5,784 nt of DNA from GWC2-45-19 sp964358085 (GTDB taxonomy: Bacteria; Patescibacteriota; Microgenomatia; CAZETR01; Amesbacteraceae). The notes under the pieces were generated by a model. The model saw only the letters and a list, made by a program, of their open reading frames with translations. It searched no databases and was not told the origin of the DNA. This document shows, one piece after another, positions 1-5,761 of the stretch. Numbering within the stretch: the stretch's first letter is position 1; every line of letters starts with the position of its first letter. The stretch is taken from assembly GCA_964358085.1 (NCBI GenBank), contig CAYHNU010000034.1, positions 1-5,784 of the forward strand. The letters run 5' to 3'. A program made the position numbers and the translations under genes.

Positions 1-20
1 CTCACCCTGGTGCCCTAATT

Positions 21-29
21 TGCTACAAT
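21..29 (+). promoter_or_regulatory. Extended -10 promoter, leaderless arrangement for the first gene
   Basis: TGCTACAAT reads as an extended -10 element (TGn followed by TACAAT, 5 of 6 matches to TATAAT). Only seven bases separate the hexamer from the ATG at 37, so a transcript starting at the usual distance would begin at or next to the start codon and be leaderless. No Shine-Dalgarno sequence precedes this ATG, which fits. A -35 box cannot be judged well because the window starts too close; the bases at the expected place do not resemble TTGACA. The promoter role is inferred from sequence alone. Confidence 0.55.
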
Positions 30-36
30 CAGCATA

Positions 37-732
37 ATGCGAAATATTTTAGTGACCGGAGCCAGCACCGGGATTGGCCGGGCCACAGCCGTGGCGTTCG
101 CCAGCGAAAAAAACAAGGTTTATCTCACCGCCAGGAATGTTGAAGCCTTAAAAACCACGGCCAAGATGGTCACTCAAGCCGGGGGCGAGGCCGTAGTAAT
201 TCCAGCCGACCTGAATAAATTTAGTGACATCAAATCCCTAGCTGAAAAGATTGACAAAATAGACATAATAGCCAATGTAGCAGCAGTATGGCATACCTCA
301 AACAAAGTTTTGGCAGGAATTGATTACCAAAATTTTTCGCAAGAAGAAATTGTATCCACCATGAATGTGGGTATCTCGGGTCCGATGCTCTTGATCAGGC
401 ATTTGTTGCCCAAAATGACACCTGGATCAAAAATAGTCAACCTCTCTGGAACTTTTGAAAACGGAGCCAAAGGCTGGCTACCGTATTACGTTTCCAAAAA
501 AGCCATAGAGGAGTTCACACTTGGTCTATCCCAAGAGCTGGCTGATAGACGTATTCAGGTTAACTGCGTGTCTCCGTCAGACACATTAACCCCATCCTAT
601 CAAAAGTTTTTCCCCCAATACGCTACTTTGGATCAGTGTATAACTCCTGAAGAAGTAGCTCAAAAAGTACTAGATCTTTGCGATCCAGACTCCACCCTTA
701 CGGGGCAAATAGTCGTTGTAAAGAAATCATGA
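37..732 (+). CDS. Short-chain dehydrogenase/reductase (SDR) family oxidoreductase
   Basis: Predicted cytosolic NAD(P)-dependent oxidoreductase of the classical SDR type, 231 residues (family usually about 240-260). The Rossmann glycine motif TGASTGIG is at residues 7-14. The NNAG-like segment reads NVAA at 80-83. N110, S137, Y150 and K154 match the catalytic Asn-Ser-Tyr-Lys tetrad, with the expected 13-residue Ser-to-Tyr spacing and the YxxxK pattern. The usual PG after the catalytic helix reads PS (180-181). R33 after the second strand (TARN) may favour NADP, but this is weak. The substrate cannot be told from sequence. The ATG at 37 is chosen because the glycine motif follows within six residues and a -10 element lies directly upstream. 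The stop overlaps the next start by four bases (ATGA). Family assignment is firm; the specific reaction is unknown. Confidence 0.9.
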   Translation: MRNILVTGASTGIGRATAVAFASEKNKVYLTARNVEALKTTAKMVTQAGGEAVVIPADLNKFSDIKSLAEKIDKIDIIANVAAVWHTSNKVLAGIDYQNFSQEEIVSTMNVGISGPMLLIRHLLPKMTPGSKIVNLSGTFENGAKGWLPYYVSKKAIEEFTLGLSQELADRRIQVNCVSPSDTLTPSYQKFFPQYATLDQCITPEEVAQKVLDLCDPDSTLTGQIVVVKKS

Positions 733-1217
733 AAAGTTTTGAGATTAAGCAAGTTGAAAATCTTTCCCAATCACAAATACTCGAATTAACCGGATTACTT
801 GCCGACGCAGTGGAGAATAATGAAGCAATCGACATAGACAAGCGAGATATTTCTTCATATTACTCACAATTAAGGAATGCAGATATTGTAATAGCTGAAG
901 TCGGTGGAAAGATAGTGGGGTCGGCGATAGCCAAGTATTATACGGAATCCTATATTAGCCACATTGCCGATTTCAGAAAATTAATAGTAAACAGGAAGTT
1001 TCGAAACCTGGGTGTCGGTACGGCTCTTATCACAAGACTAGAAGAGGTTGTTAGAAAAAAAGGAATTTTGAAAATTGAATTTAGTTATCGGGAGGGAAAC
1101 AAGGCTGCTCATCTTTACACAGATTTGGGATTTCGTCCCTGGGGAAAATCTACCTGTGCGGTCAGATACAGCAATCAATGTTACAACGAAATCCATATGG
1201 AGAAAATACTCCGATGA
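729..1217 (+). CDS. GNAT family N-acetyltransferase
   Basis: Predicted cytosolic acetyl-CoA-dependent N-acetyltransferase of the GNAT fold, 162 residues from the ATG at 729. The acetyl-CoA pyrophosphate loop (motif A, R/QxxGxG) is R92-N-L-G95-V-G97, followed by a helix. The C-terminal part has the typical N-x-x-A-x-x-LY-x-x-LGF pattern at about 124-135. The strand before motif A (FRKLIVNRKFR) is also as expected. The acceptor could be an amino group on a small molecule, peptide or protein; nothing here decides it. A longer reading from 678 is open but adds 17 residues inside the upstream gene. The start at 729 overlaps the SDR stop by four bases like the other junctions, so it is preferred. 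No clear Shine-Dalgarno is present, which suggests translational coupling. Sampled stretches are AT-rich compared with the downstream genes. Confidence 0.87.
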   Translation: MKSFEIKQVENLSQSQILELTGLLADAVENNEAIDIDKRDISSYYSQLRNADIVIAEVGGKIVGSAIAKYYTESYISHIADFRKLIVNRKFRNLGVGTALITRLEEVVRKKGILKIEFSYREGNKAAHLYTDLGFRPWGKSTCAVRYSNQCYNEIHMEKILR

Positions 1218-1756
1218 TAACCATCATATTTGAAAGTCATGGAACGACAGTAGACAACGAAAAACACATTTCATCAGGTCACTTTGACGTCGAACTTTCC
1301 AAACTTGGAATAAAACAATCCAAAGAGCTTGGAGAGAGGTACAAAAACGAAACCATTGATGTCATTTTCTGCTCTGATTTACAAAGGTCCTACAAAACTG
1401 CCCAATTAGCCTTTGGCAATAAATATCCTATCAGTAAAGACGCTCGGTTAAGAGAGTGTGACTATGGGGACCTAACTCAACATCCGAGCGATGAGATAGA
1501 TGCACAAAGACATGAAAGGATTTCTATTCCCTTTCCCAATGGCGAAAGCTACGGGCAAACTTGTGCCAGGATGAAAAGCTTTCTTCAGGAATTGACTAAA
1601 AATTACGACGGGAAAAAAGTCATGATAATCGGCCATAGAGCCACCCAATATGGTCTGGAACATTGGATTAAAGGCGTGAACATCCTCGAAGCTGTGACTG
1701 CTCCATGGAAATGGCAACCCGGCTGGACATATAATCTTGATATACTAAAAACGTGA
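1214..1756 (+). CDS. Histidine phosphatase superfamily protein with altered RHG motif
   Basis: A 180-residue protein of the phosphoglycerate mutase-like (histidine phosphatase) fold. The N-terminal strand and motif read IIFESHGTT (4-12), so nucleophile H9 is present but the usual preceding Arg is S8; a DNE follows at 14-16. The second phosphate-binding Arg lies in SDLQR (R58). The acidic region is RECDYGDL (80-87), PNGES is at 108-112, and the second catalytic histidine is H141 in MIIGH. The C-terminal tail is tryptophan-rich (AVTAPWKWQPGW). I recall related bacterial proteins with an F-E-x-H-x-x-T-x-DNE start, so this is probably a subfamily trait and not decay. The substrate is unknown, and activity without the first Arg is uncertain. 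The ATG at 1214 overlaps the GNAT stop by four bases. A GGAG at 1199-1202 is a possible but rather distant ribosome site. The longer reading from 1178 is not favoured. Confidence 0.85.
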   Translation: MITIIFESHGTTVDNEKHISSGHFDVELSKLGIKQSKELGERYKNETIDVIFCSDLQRSYKTAQLAFGNKYPISKDARLRECDYGDLTQHPSDEIDAQRHERISIPFPNGESYGQTCARMKSFLQELTKNYDGKKVMIIGHRATQYGLEHWIKGVNILEAVTAPWKWQPGWTYNLDILKT

Positions 1757-2565
1757 CAGAGTCGCATTTAGCCATCTTTCGGGGAAAACAAATCCGCCGG
1801 ATGATTTATCGTGACGAGTGGTGGTTTTCAGTGATTGATGTCGTTGAAGCCTTAACCGGAACGGATAGACCAAGAAAGTATTGGAATGATTTAAAAACGA
1901 AACTTGTTAAAGAAGGTTACTCTGAGTTGTCCGAGAAAATCGGACAACTGAAAGTAGAATCATCTGATGGAAAAAAGTATTTAACTGACTGCGCAAATAC
2001 CGAGGCCGTATTTAGGGTTATCCAAACAATCCCTTCCCCTAAGGCAGAACCATTTAAACGTTGGCTCGCCAGGGTCGGATATGAACGAGTTCAAGAAATC
2101 GAGGACCCAGAACTGGCCACCAAAAGGACACGAGCCCTTTATAAAGCCAAAGGTTACCCGGATTCGTGGATCGAAAAGAGAATGCGGGGAATCGAAATCA
2201 GGGAAACATTAACTGATGAATGGAAAAAAAGGCAGGTCGGGGCCGAGAAAGAATATGCCATTCTGACGGCTGAAATTTCTCAAGCTACTTTCGGTATGAC
2301 ACCTTCTAAATACAAAAAGTTCAAAAATCTGACCCGGGGAAATTTGCGCGATCACATGGACGACCTGGAACTTATTTTCACTATGTTGGGAGAGGCCTCG
2401 ACTACTCGAATCACCAAAGCCAAAGACGCGAGAGGTTTTCCCCAAAATAAACGAGCGGCCAGAGAAGGAGGCGCCATAGCCGGGGGTGCCAGGATTGCCC
2501 TCGAACGCAAATCGGGTCAAAGAATTTCAACCCCCAAAAACTTTCTCGGATTTTTCAAAAAATGA
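1753..2565 (+). CDS. BRO-N domain protein, DinD-like (often labelled phage antirepressor)
   Basis: A 270-residue protein. Residues about 5-110 form a BRO-N domain: the opening strand pattern IFRGKQIRRMIYRDEWWFSVIDVVEALT, then YWNDLKTKL, a short hairpin-like segment, and the helix AEPFKRWLARVGYERVQEIED. BRO-N domains occur in phage antirepressors and baculovirus repeated ORFs and are linked to DNA binding. The rest (about 112-262) is not a phage KilA or ANT module. It has a helical region with RGIEIRETLTDEWKKR and a C-terminal part (HMDDLELIFTMLGEAST, then GxxxNKxAAxEGG, ARIALE and a final P-N-F) resembling Escherichia coli DinD (DNA-damage-inducible protein D, 274 residues), which is reported to inhibit RecA. 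The GTG start overlaps the phosphatase stop (GTGA), and the stop overlaps the polX start (ATGA). No other phage genes are nearby. A role in DNA-damage response is inferred. Fold call is strong, function moderate. Confidence 0.8.
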   Translation: MTESHLAIFRGKQIRRMIYRDEWWFSVIDVVEALTGTDRPRKYWNDLKTKLVKEGYSELSEKIGQLKVESSDGKKYLTDCANTEAVFRVIQTIPSPKAEPFKRWLARVGYERVQEIEDPELATKRTRALYKAKGYPDSWIEKRMRGIEIRETLTDEWKKRQVGAEKEYAILTAEISQATFGMTPSKYKKFKNLTRGNLRDHMDDLELIFTMLGEASTTRITKAKDARGFPQNKRAAREGGAIAGGARIALERKSGQRISTPKNFLGFFKK

Positions 2566-4295
2566 AAACCAGCCGTCACATGTCCAATTTGCAAATTGCC
2601 AAGCTGATGAGAGCTGTTGCAGCCGCGCTTGAACTATCAGGCGGTGAGAGTAATAAATTTAAAGTCATTGCATATCAACGGGCCGCCGACGCCATTGAAC
2701 ATGCCAGCAGTGAAGTAAAAGATTTGTGGGATGACGGCAAACTCAAGGAGTTGGCGGGAGTGGGTGAGGCTATAGCGGGACACCTGGATGAATTGTTCAG
2801 AACCGGCAAAGTCAAACATTTTGTAGCTATCTTAAAGCCCTTTCCCCCGGCCCTGTTCGAACTCATGGAAGTTCCGGGCATTGGCCCCAAGACCGCCCTC
2901 AAGTTTTGCAAAGAGTTGGGTATCTCCAAAGCTCATTCTGCTATTTCAGAGCTTCTCAAAGCCGCTAAAAAAGGTCGCATCGACGCCAGATTCATCAAAG
3001 CCATCGAAGAATACCAAGGCAGATCGAGACGATTGCTCCTGGATGTGGCCCAAACTATCGCTGATTCAATTGTGGAATGGATGCACAAAAACCAGCACGT
3101 CAAACAAATAAATACTTTAGGCAGTCTCCGGCGCGAGACATCCACGGTAGGAGATATCGACATCGCCGTCGCCTCCGATCACCCCAAAGAGGTAATAGAG
3201 CACTTTACCAAATACCCTCAAAAATCCCGGGTACTGGAGGCAGGAGAACATACCGCCTCTCTCATTCTCCCCAATGAATACCAAGTCGACCTCATGGTTC
3301 AGCCGGAAACGGCCTACGGGGCTCTCCTACAACACTTTACCGGCTCTAAGCACCACAATATCGCTCTGCGTGAATACGCCCTCAAAAAGGGTTACTCCTT
3401 ATCGGAGTACGGAATAAAGGTTAAAGATAAATTGCGTCAGTTCCCCGATGAAAAATCCTTTTACTCTTTTCTGGATCTGGACTGGATCCCGCCCGAACTG
3501 CGGGAAGGGGAAAATGAAATTGAATTAGCCAAAAATCATCAACTGCCAAAACTCATTGAGCTGGCGGATATAAAAGGTGACCTGCAGATGCATAGTAATC
3601 TCAACGTAGAACCGTCGCACGACCTTGGCGCGTCCTCAATCGCGGAAATGGCGTTTATGGCTTCCAAACTTGGCTATGAATACATTGGTCTGACAGAGCA
3701 TAATCCGGCCGTTTCCGGCCATACCCAAGCCCAAGTTATCGATTTAATCAAGCGCAAGACCGAGGCTATTGAACAATTTAATTCCTCAAGAACAATTTAT
3801 GTACTCAATGGCTTGGAAATAGATATTCAACCCACCGGAAAGCGGGCCTTGCCTGATTCATGTTTAGACATGCTTGACTATGCCTGCGTGGCTATTCACT
3901 CCAGCTTTCAGGCTTCTCGGGAAAAAATGACCGACCGGATTTTATCCGCCCTGGATCACCCCAAAGTAAAATTCCTGGCACACCCCACCACCAGACTTTT
4001 GGGCCAGCGCGAAGGCATCGAATTAGACTGGGACCGGATTTTCGACTTTTGCGTCAAGCATAATAAATGGCTGGAGATAGACGGCTGGCCGAATCGCTTA
4101 GACCTGCCAGACGTGATTGCTAAGGACGCCATCAAACACGGAGTAAGACTGGTAGTTGATACTGATTCCCACGCAGCGGGGCAACTAGTCTATATGCGCT
4201 ACGGCGTCTCCGTAGCTCGTCGTGCAGCGGCCACCAAACGTGATATTATTAACACGCACTCATTAAAGGAGGTGATTTCATGTCTGTCCCAATAA
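2562..4295 (+). CDS. polX: DNA polymerase/3'-5' exonuclease PolX (family X polymerase with PHP domain)
   Basis: Bacterial PolX, 577 residues, the full usual length (about 570-580). It fills short gaps in base-excision and break repair, and the PHP domain supplies 3'-5' exonuclease or end-processing activity. The N-terminal 8-kDa-like domain has helix-hairpin-helix motifs LAGVGEAIAGHL (64-75) and VPGIGPKTALKF (104-115). The palm has GSLRR (187-191) and catalytic aspartates D198 and D200 in GDIDI, with the third at D243 in YQVDLMV. FTGSKHHN (259-266) and EYGIK (282-286) are family signatures. The PHP domain starts at about 338: DLQMHS (H344; first His of HxH is Q342), TEH (H380), LEID (E419), AIHSSF (H446), LAHPTTRLL (H474) and DTDSH (D535, H537). 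The SDG loop reads NVEPSHDLG. Polymerase residues are intact; PHP activity is less certain. The ATG overlaps the upstream stop (ATGA). Confidence 0.95.
   Translation: MKTSRHMSNLQIAKLMRAVAAALELSGGESNKFKVIAYQRAADAIEHASSEVKDLWDDGKLKELAGVGEAIAGHLDELFRTGKVKHFVAILKPFPPALFELMEVPGIGPKTALKFCKELGISKAHSAISELLKAAKKGRIDARFIKAIEEYQGRSRRLLLDVAQTIADSIVEWMHKNQHVKQINTLGSLRRETSTVGDIDIAVASDHPKEVIEHFTKYPQKSRVLEAGEHTASLILPNEYQVDLMVQPETAYGALLQHFTGSKHHNIALREYALKKGYSLSEYGIKVKDKLRQFPDEKSFYSFLDLDWIPPELREGENEIELAKNHQLPKLIELADIKGDLQMHSNLNVEPSHDLGASSIAEMAFMASKLGYEYIGLTEHNPAVSGHTQAQVIDLIKRKTEAIEQFNSSRTIYVLNGLEIDIQPTGKRALPDSCLDMLDYACVAIHSSFQASREKMTDRILSALDHPKVKFLAHPTTRLLGQREGIELDWDRIFDFCVKHNKWLEIDGWPNRLDLPDVIAKDAIKHGVRLVVDTDSHAAGQLVYMRYGVSVARRAAATKRDIINTHSLKEVISCLSQ
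4241..4249 (+). promoter_or_regulatory. Candidate internal promoter (extended -10) for lemA-htpX
   Basis: TGATATTAT inside the end of polX matches an extended -10 (TGn plus TATTAT, 5 of 6 to TATAAT). Transcription from it would start near 4256 and give a leader of roughly 24 bases that contains the strong ribosome site at 4265-4276. No -35 box is visible, and the element lies in coding sequence, so chance is possible. Confidence 0.35.
4265..4276 (+). promoter_or_regulatory. Very strong Shine-Dalgarno site for lemA
   Basis: AAAGGAGGTGAT is a 12-base perfect match to the complement of the conserved 16S rRNA 3' end. Seven bases separate the GGAGG core from the ATG at 4280, close to optimal. It decides the lemA start and is the only strong ribosome site in the window; the other starts have weak sites or none. 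Confidence 0.85.
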
Positions 4296-4813
4296 TATTT
4301 CTCATCATAGCCGGGGGAATTCTGTTATACGTTATCGGCGTTTACAACGGACTGGCTTCAATGCGCACTCGCATTGCCGCCTCTCTTCAGGAAATCGGCA
4401 ACCAGCTCAAACGTCAATTCGAGCTGATTCCCAATCTGGAAGCCTCGGTTAAAGGGTATTTGAAACACGAAAAAGATATTCTCACCCTGTTGGCTGATGC
4501 CCGCAAACTGTCTGCTGCCGGCAAAGACGCCTCTGCTAAAGTAGCCGACCTTTTGCCCAAACTGCAAATTGTCGTCGAAAGTAATCCCCAGCTCAAGGGT
4601 TCCGACGTGGTTGGCAAGCTCATGGAAGAACTACGCGATACATCGGACAAAATTATGTATTCTCGCCGCACAATGATTGATTTGTCTGCCGACTATAATA
4701 TCCAGCTGGTAACTTTCCCGAGTTCCTTAGTTGCCAACTCTTTTGGCTTTAAGTCAGAAAAAGGCTTGGAAGTTTCAGCCGAAGAGACTAAAACTCCGAA
4801 AGTTTCCATATGA
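4280..4813 (+). CDS. lemA: LemA family membrane protein
   Basis: LemA-family protein, 177 residues (family usually about 180-200). A single N-terminal membrane segment (residues 4-20, PIIFLIIAGGILLYVIG) is followed by YNGL (22-25) and a long helical domain. The family core FELIPNLEASVKGYLKHEKDIL spans 47-68, a clear variant of the usual R-x-DLIPNLV pattern. The C-terminal signature YNIQLVTFPSSLVANSFGF (139-157) is well kept, while the usual RRxYNxxV reads RRTMIDLS (129-136). The topology expected for the family is a short N-terminal end with the helical domain on the outer side, but this was not tested. The biochemical role of LemA is unclear; it is often encoded next to HtpX-type proteases, as here. 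It overlaps the end of polX by 16 bases and the next start by four (ATGA). The start is fixed by the strong Shine-Dalgarno at 4265-4276. Confidence 0.92.
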   Translation: MSVPIIFLIIAGGILLYVIGVYNGLASMRTRIAASLQEIGNQLKRQFELIPNLEASVKGYLKHEKDILTLLADARKLSAAGKDASAKVADLLPKLQIVVESNPQLKGSDVVGKLMEELRDTSDKIMYSRRTMIDLSADYNIQLVTFPSSLVANSFGFKSEKGLEVSAEETKTPKVSI

Positions 4814-5739
4814 TCAATGTTTACGAAGCAGTTGATGCCAACAAGCGTAAAAGTTGGCTGGTTATTGCCGGTTTTGTGGCCTTTGTTTTTGTAGCCGCCG
4901 TCTTTATCTCCAAAGGCTTGGCCGCTTATTACGGTTACAAATCTACCGGTTTGGAATTAACCGGCATTGCTTTAGTTGTTTCCGGAGTCATGAGTCTAGC
5001 CAGCTACTATTGGAGTGGTTCGATTATTTTAGGATTATCCGGCGCTCGATTGGCAGACAAGCGCCGTGATTTTTTGTTTTACACAGTCGCCGAAAACTTA
5101 TGTCTAGCCGCAAGTTTACCCATGCCCAAGCTGTACGTCATCGATGACACAGCCCTAAATGCCTTTGCCACCGGCCGTGATCCTGCTCACGCCGCAATTT
5201 GTGCTACGACCGGCTTAGTCGCCAAGCTCAACCGCACCGAGCTGGAAGGCGTTATCGGTCATGAACTTTCCCACATTGGCAATTACGATACCCGCCTCAT
5301 GGCCGTCGTCACTATTCTGGTCGGATTAATCACTCTGTTAGGAGACTGGCTATTGAGGGCCAGTTGGTTTGGCGGTCGTTCACGGGACAGCGAAAATCGG
5401 GGATCGGGGGCTATTTTTATGATTTTAGGATTGGTTATGGCCTTGCTCTCACCTATTATCGCCCAGATCATTCAGTTGAGCATCTCCCGCCGTCGGGAAT
5501 TTCTGGCCGACGCTTCCAGTGTTAAACTCACCCGCCAGCCTAGCGGCCTCATCTCCGCCCTCAAAAAATTAGGCGCCGACCGCGAACCCCTGGAAGCTGC
5601 CAACAAAGCCACCGCCCATCTCTACATCATCAATCCTCTGAAAAATTTATCTTCCGACGCCCGCGGTTGGTTTGCAAACATGTTCAACACTCACCCTCCT
5701 CTGGCCGACCGCATCAAAGTCCTGGAACAAATGTCCTAG
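4810..5739 (+). CDS. htpX: HtpX-type M48 family membrane zinc metalloprotease
   Basis: Integral membrane zinc endopeptidase of family M48B, 309 residues (HtpX usually about 280-300). It is thought to degrade misfolded membrane proteins as part of envelope quality control. The N-terminal MINVYEAVDANKRKSW is typical. Predicted membrane segments are about 16-34, 51-69, 161-181 and 200-223. The zinc motif HELSH (H151, E152, H155) sits in the expected place, with the third ligand probably E230 in RRREFLADA. The catalytic domain begins with ENLCLAASLPMPKLYVIDD and NAFATGRDPAHAAI (about 95-130). The C-terminal NTHPPLADRI (293-302) is the usual closing motif. Active-site residues are all present. The start ATG overlaps the lemA stop (ATGA) and lacks its own Shine-Dalgarno, so translation is probably coupled to LemA. 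The pairing with lemA supports both calls. Confidence 0.95.
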   Translation: MINVYEAVDANKRKSWLVIAGFVAFVFVAAVFISKGLAAYYGYKSTGLELTGIALVVSGVMSLASYYWSGSIILGLSGARLADKRRDFLFYTVAENLCLAASLPMPKLYVIDDTALNAFATGRDPAHAAICATTGLVAKLNRTELEGVIGHELSHIGNYDTRLMAVVTILVGLITLLGDWLLRASWFGGRSRDSENRGSGAIFMILGLVMALLSPIIAQIIQLSISRRREFLADASSVKLTRQPSGLISALKKLGADREPLEAANKATAHLYIINPLKNLSSDARGWFANMFNTHPPLADRIKVLEQMS

Positions 5740-5745
5740 TTTTTT
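5722..5745 (+). terminator. Weak hairpin plus T6, possible terminator after htpX
   Basis: CTGGAAC (5722-5728) can pair with GTCCTAG (5733-5739) around an AAAT loop, with one G-U pair and one A-C mismatch, immediately followed by six T residues (5740-5745). The position at the end of the operon is right, but the stem is short, imperfect and includes the htpX stop codon. It may be only partly effective, or fortuitous. Confidence 0.3.
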
Positions 5746-5746
5746 G

Positions 5747-5755
5747 TGCTAAACT
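5747..5755 (+). promoter_or_regulatory. Extended -10 promoter for the next gene, leaderless arrangement
   Basis: TGCTAAACT resembles the element at 21-29: the same TGCTA start, with hexamer TAAACT matching TATAAT at 4 of 6. Six bases separate it from the ATG at 5762, so the transcript would begin at about the start codon. There is no -35 box and no Shine-Dalgarno. The similarity of the two sites, each in front of a gene, strengthens both. Confidence 0.45.
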
Positions 5756-5761
5756 TTGGGT

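Noticed and set aside
3..12. Short palindrome CACCCTGGTG before the first promoter
   Set aside because: Four-base arms with a two-base centre are too small to call an operator or terminator, and the upstream context is missing.
678..728. Upstream ATG that would extend the acetyltransferase by 17 residues
   Set aside because: It lies inside the SDR coding region, the extra residues do not look like GNAT sequence, and the ATG at 729 gives the same 4-base overlap seen at other junctions.
1178..1213. Upstream ATG that would extend the phosphatase by 12 residues
   Set aside because: The histidine-phosphatase fold starts with the strand directly after the ATG at 1214, and that start overlaps the preceding stop as ATGA.
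2209..2520. Minus-strand open frame of about 100 codons opposite the BRO-N gene
   Set aside because: The translation shows no recognisable domain and the plus-strand gene has clear family motifs. The same holds for the other short frames antisense to or inside polX, lemA and htpX.
1753..2565. Prophage or phage remnant, suggested by the BRO-N domain
   Set aside because: No integrase, structural or other phage genes are present, the gene is embedded by 4-base overlaps in a bacterial operon, and its C-terminal half looks DinD-like.
2881..3111. Plus-strand alternative frame inside polX
   Set aside because: It is out of frame with a well-conserved polymerase region, and its translation looks like a random shadow.
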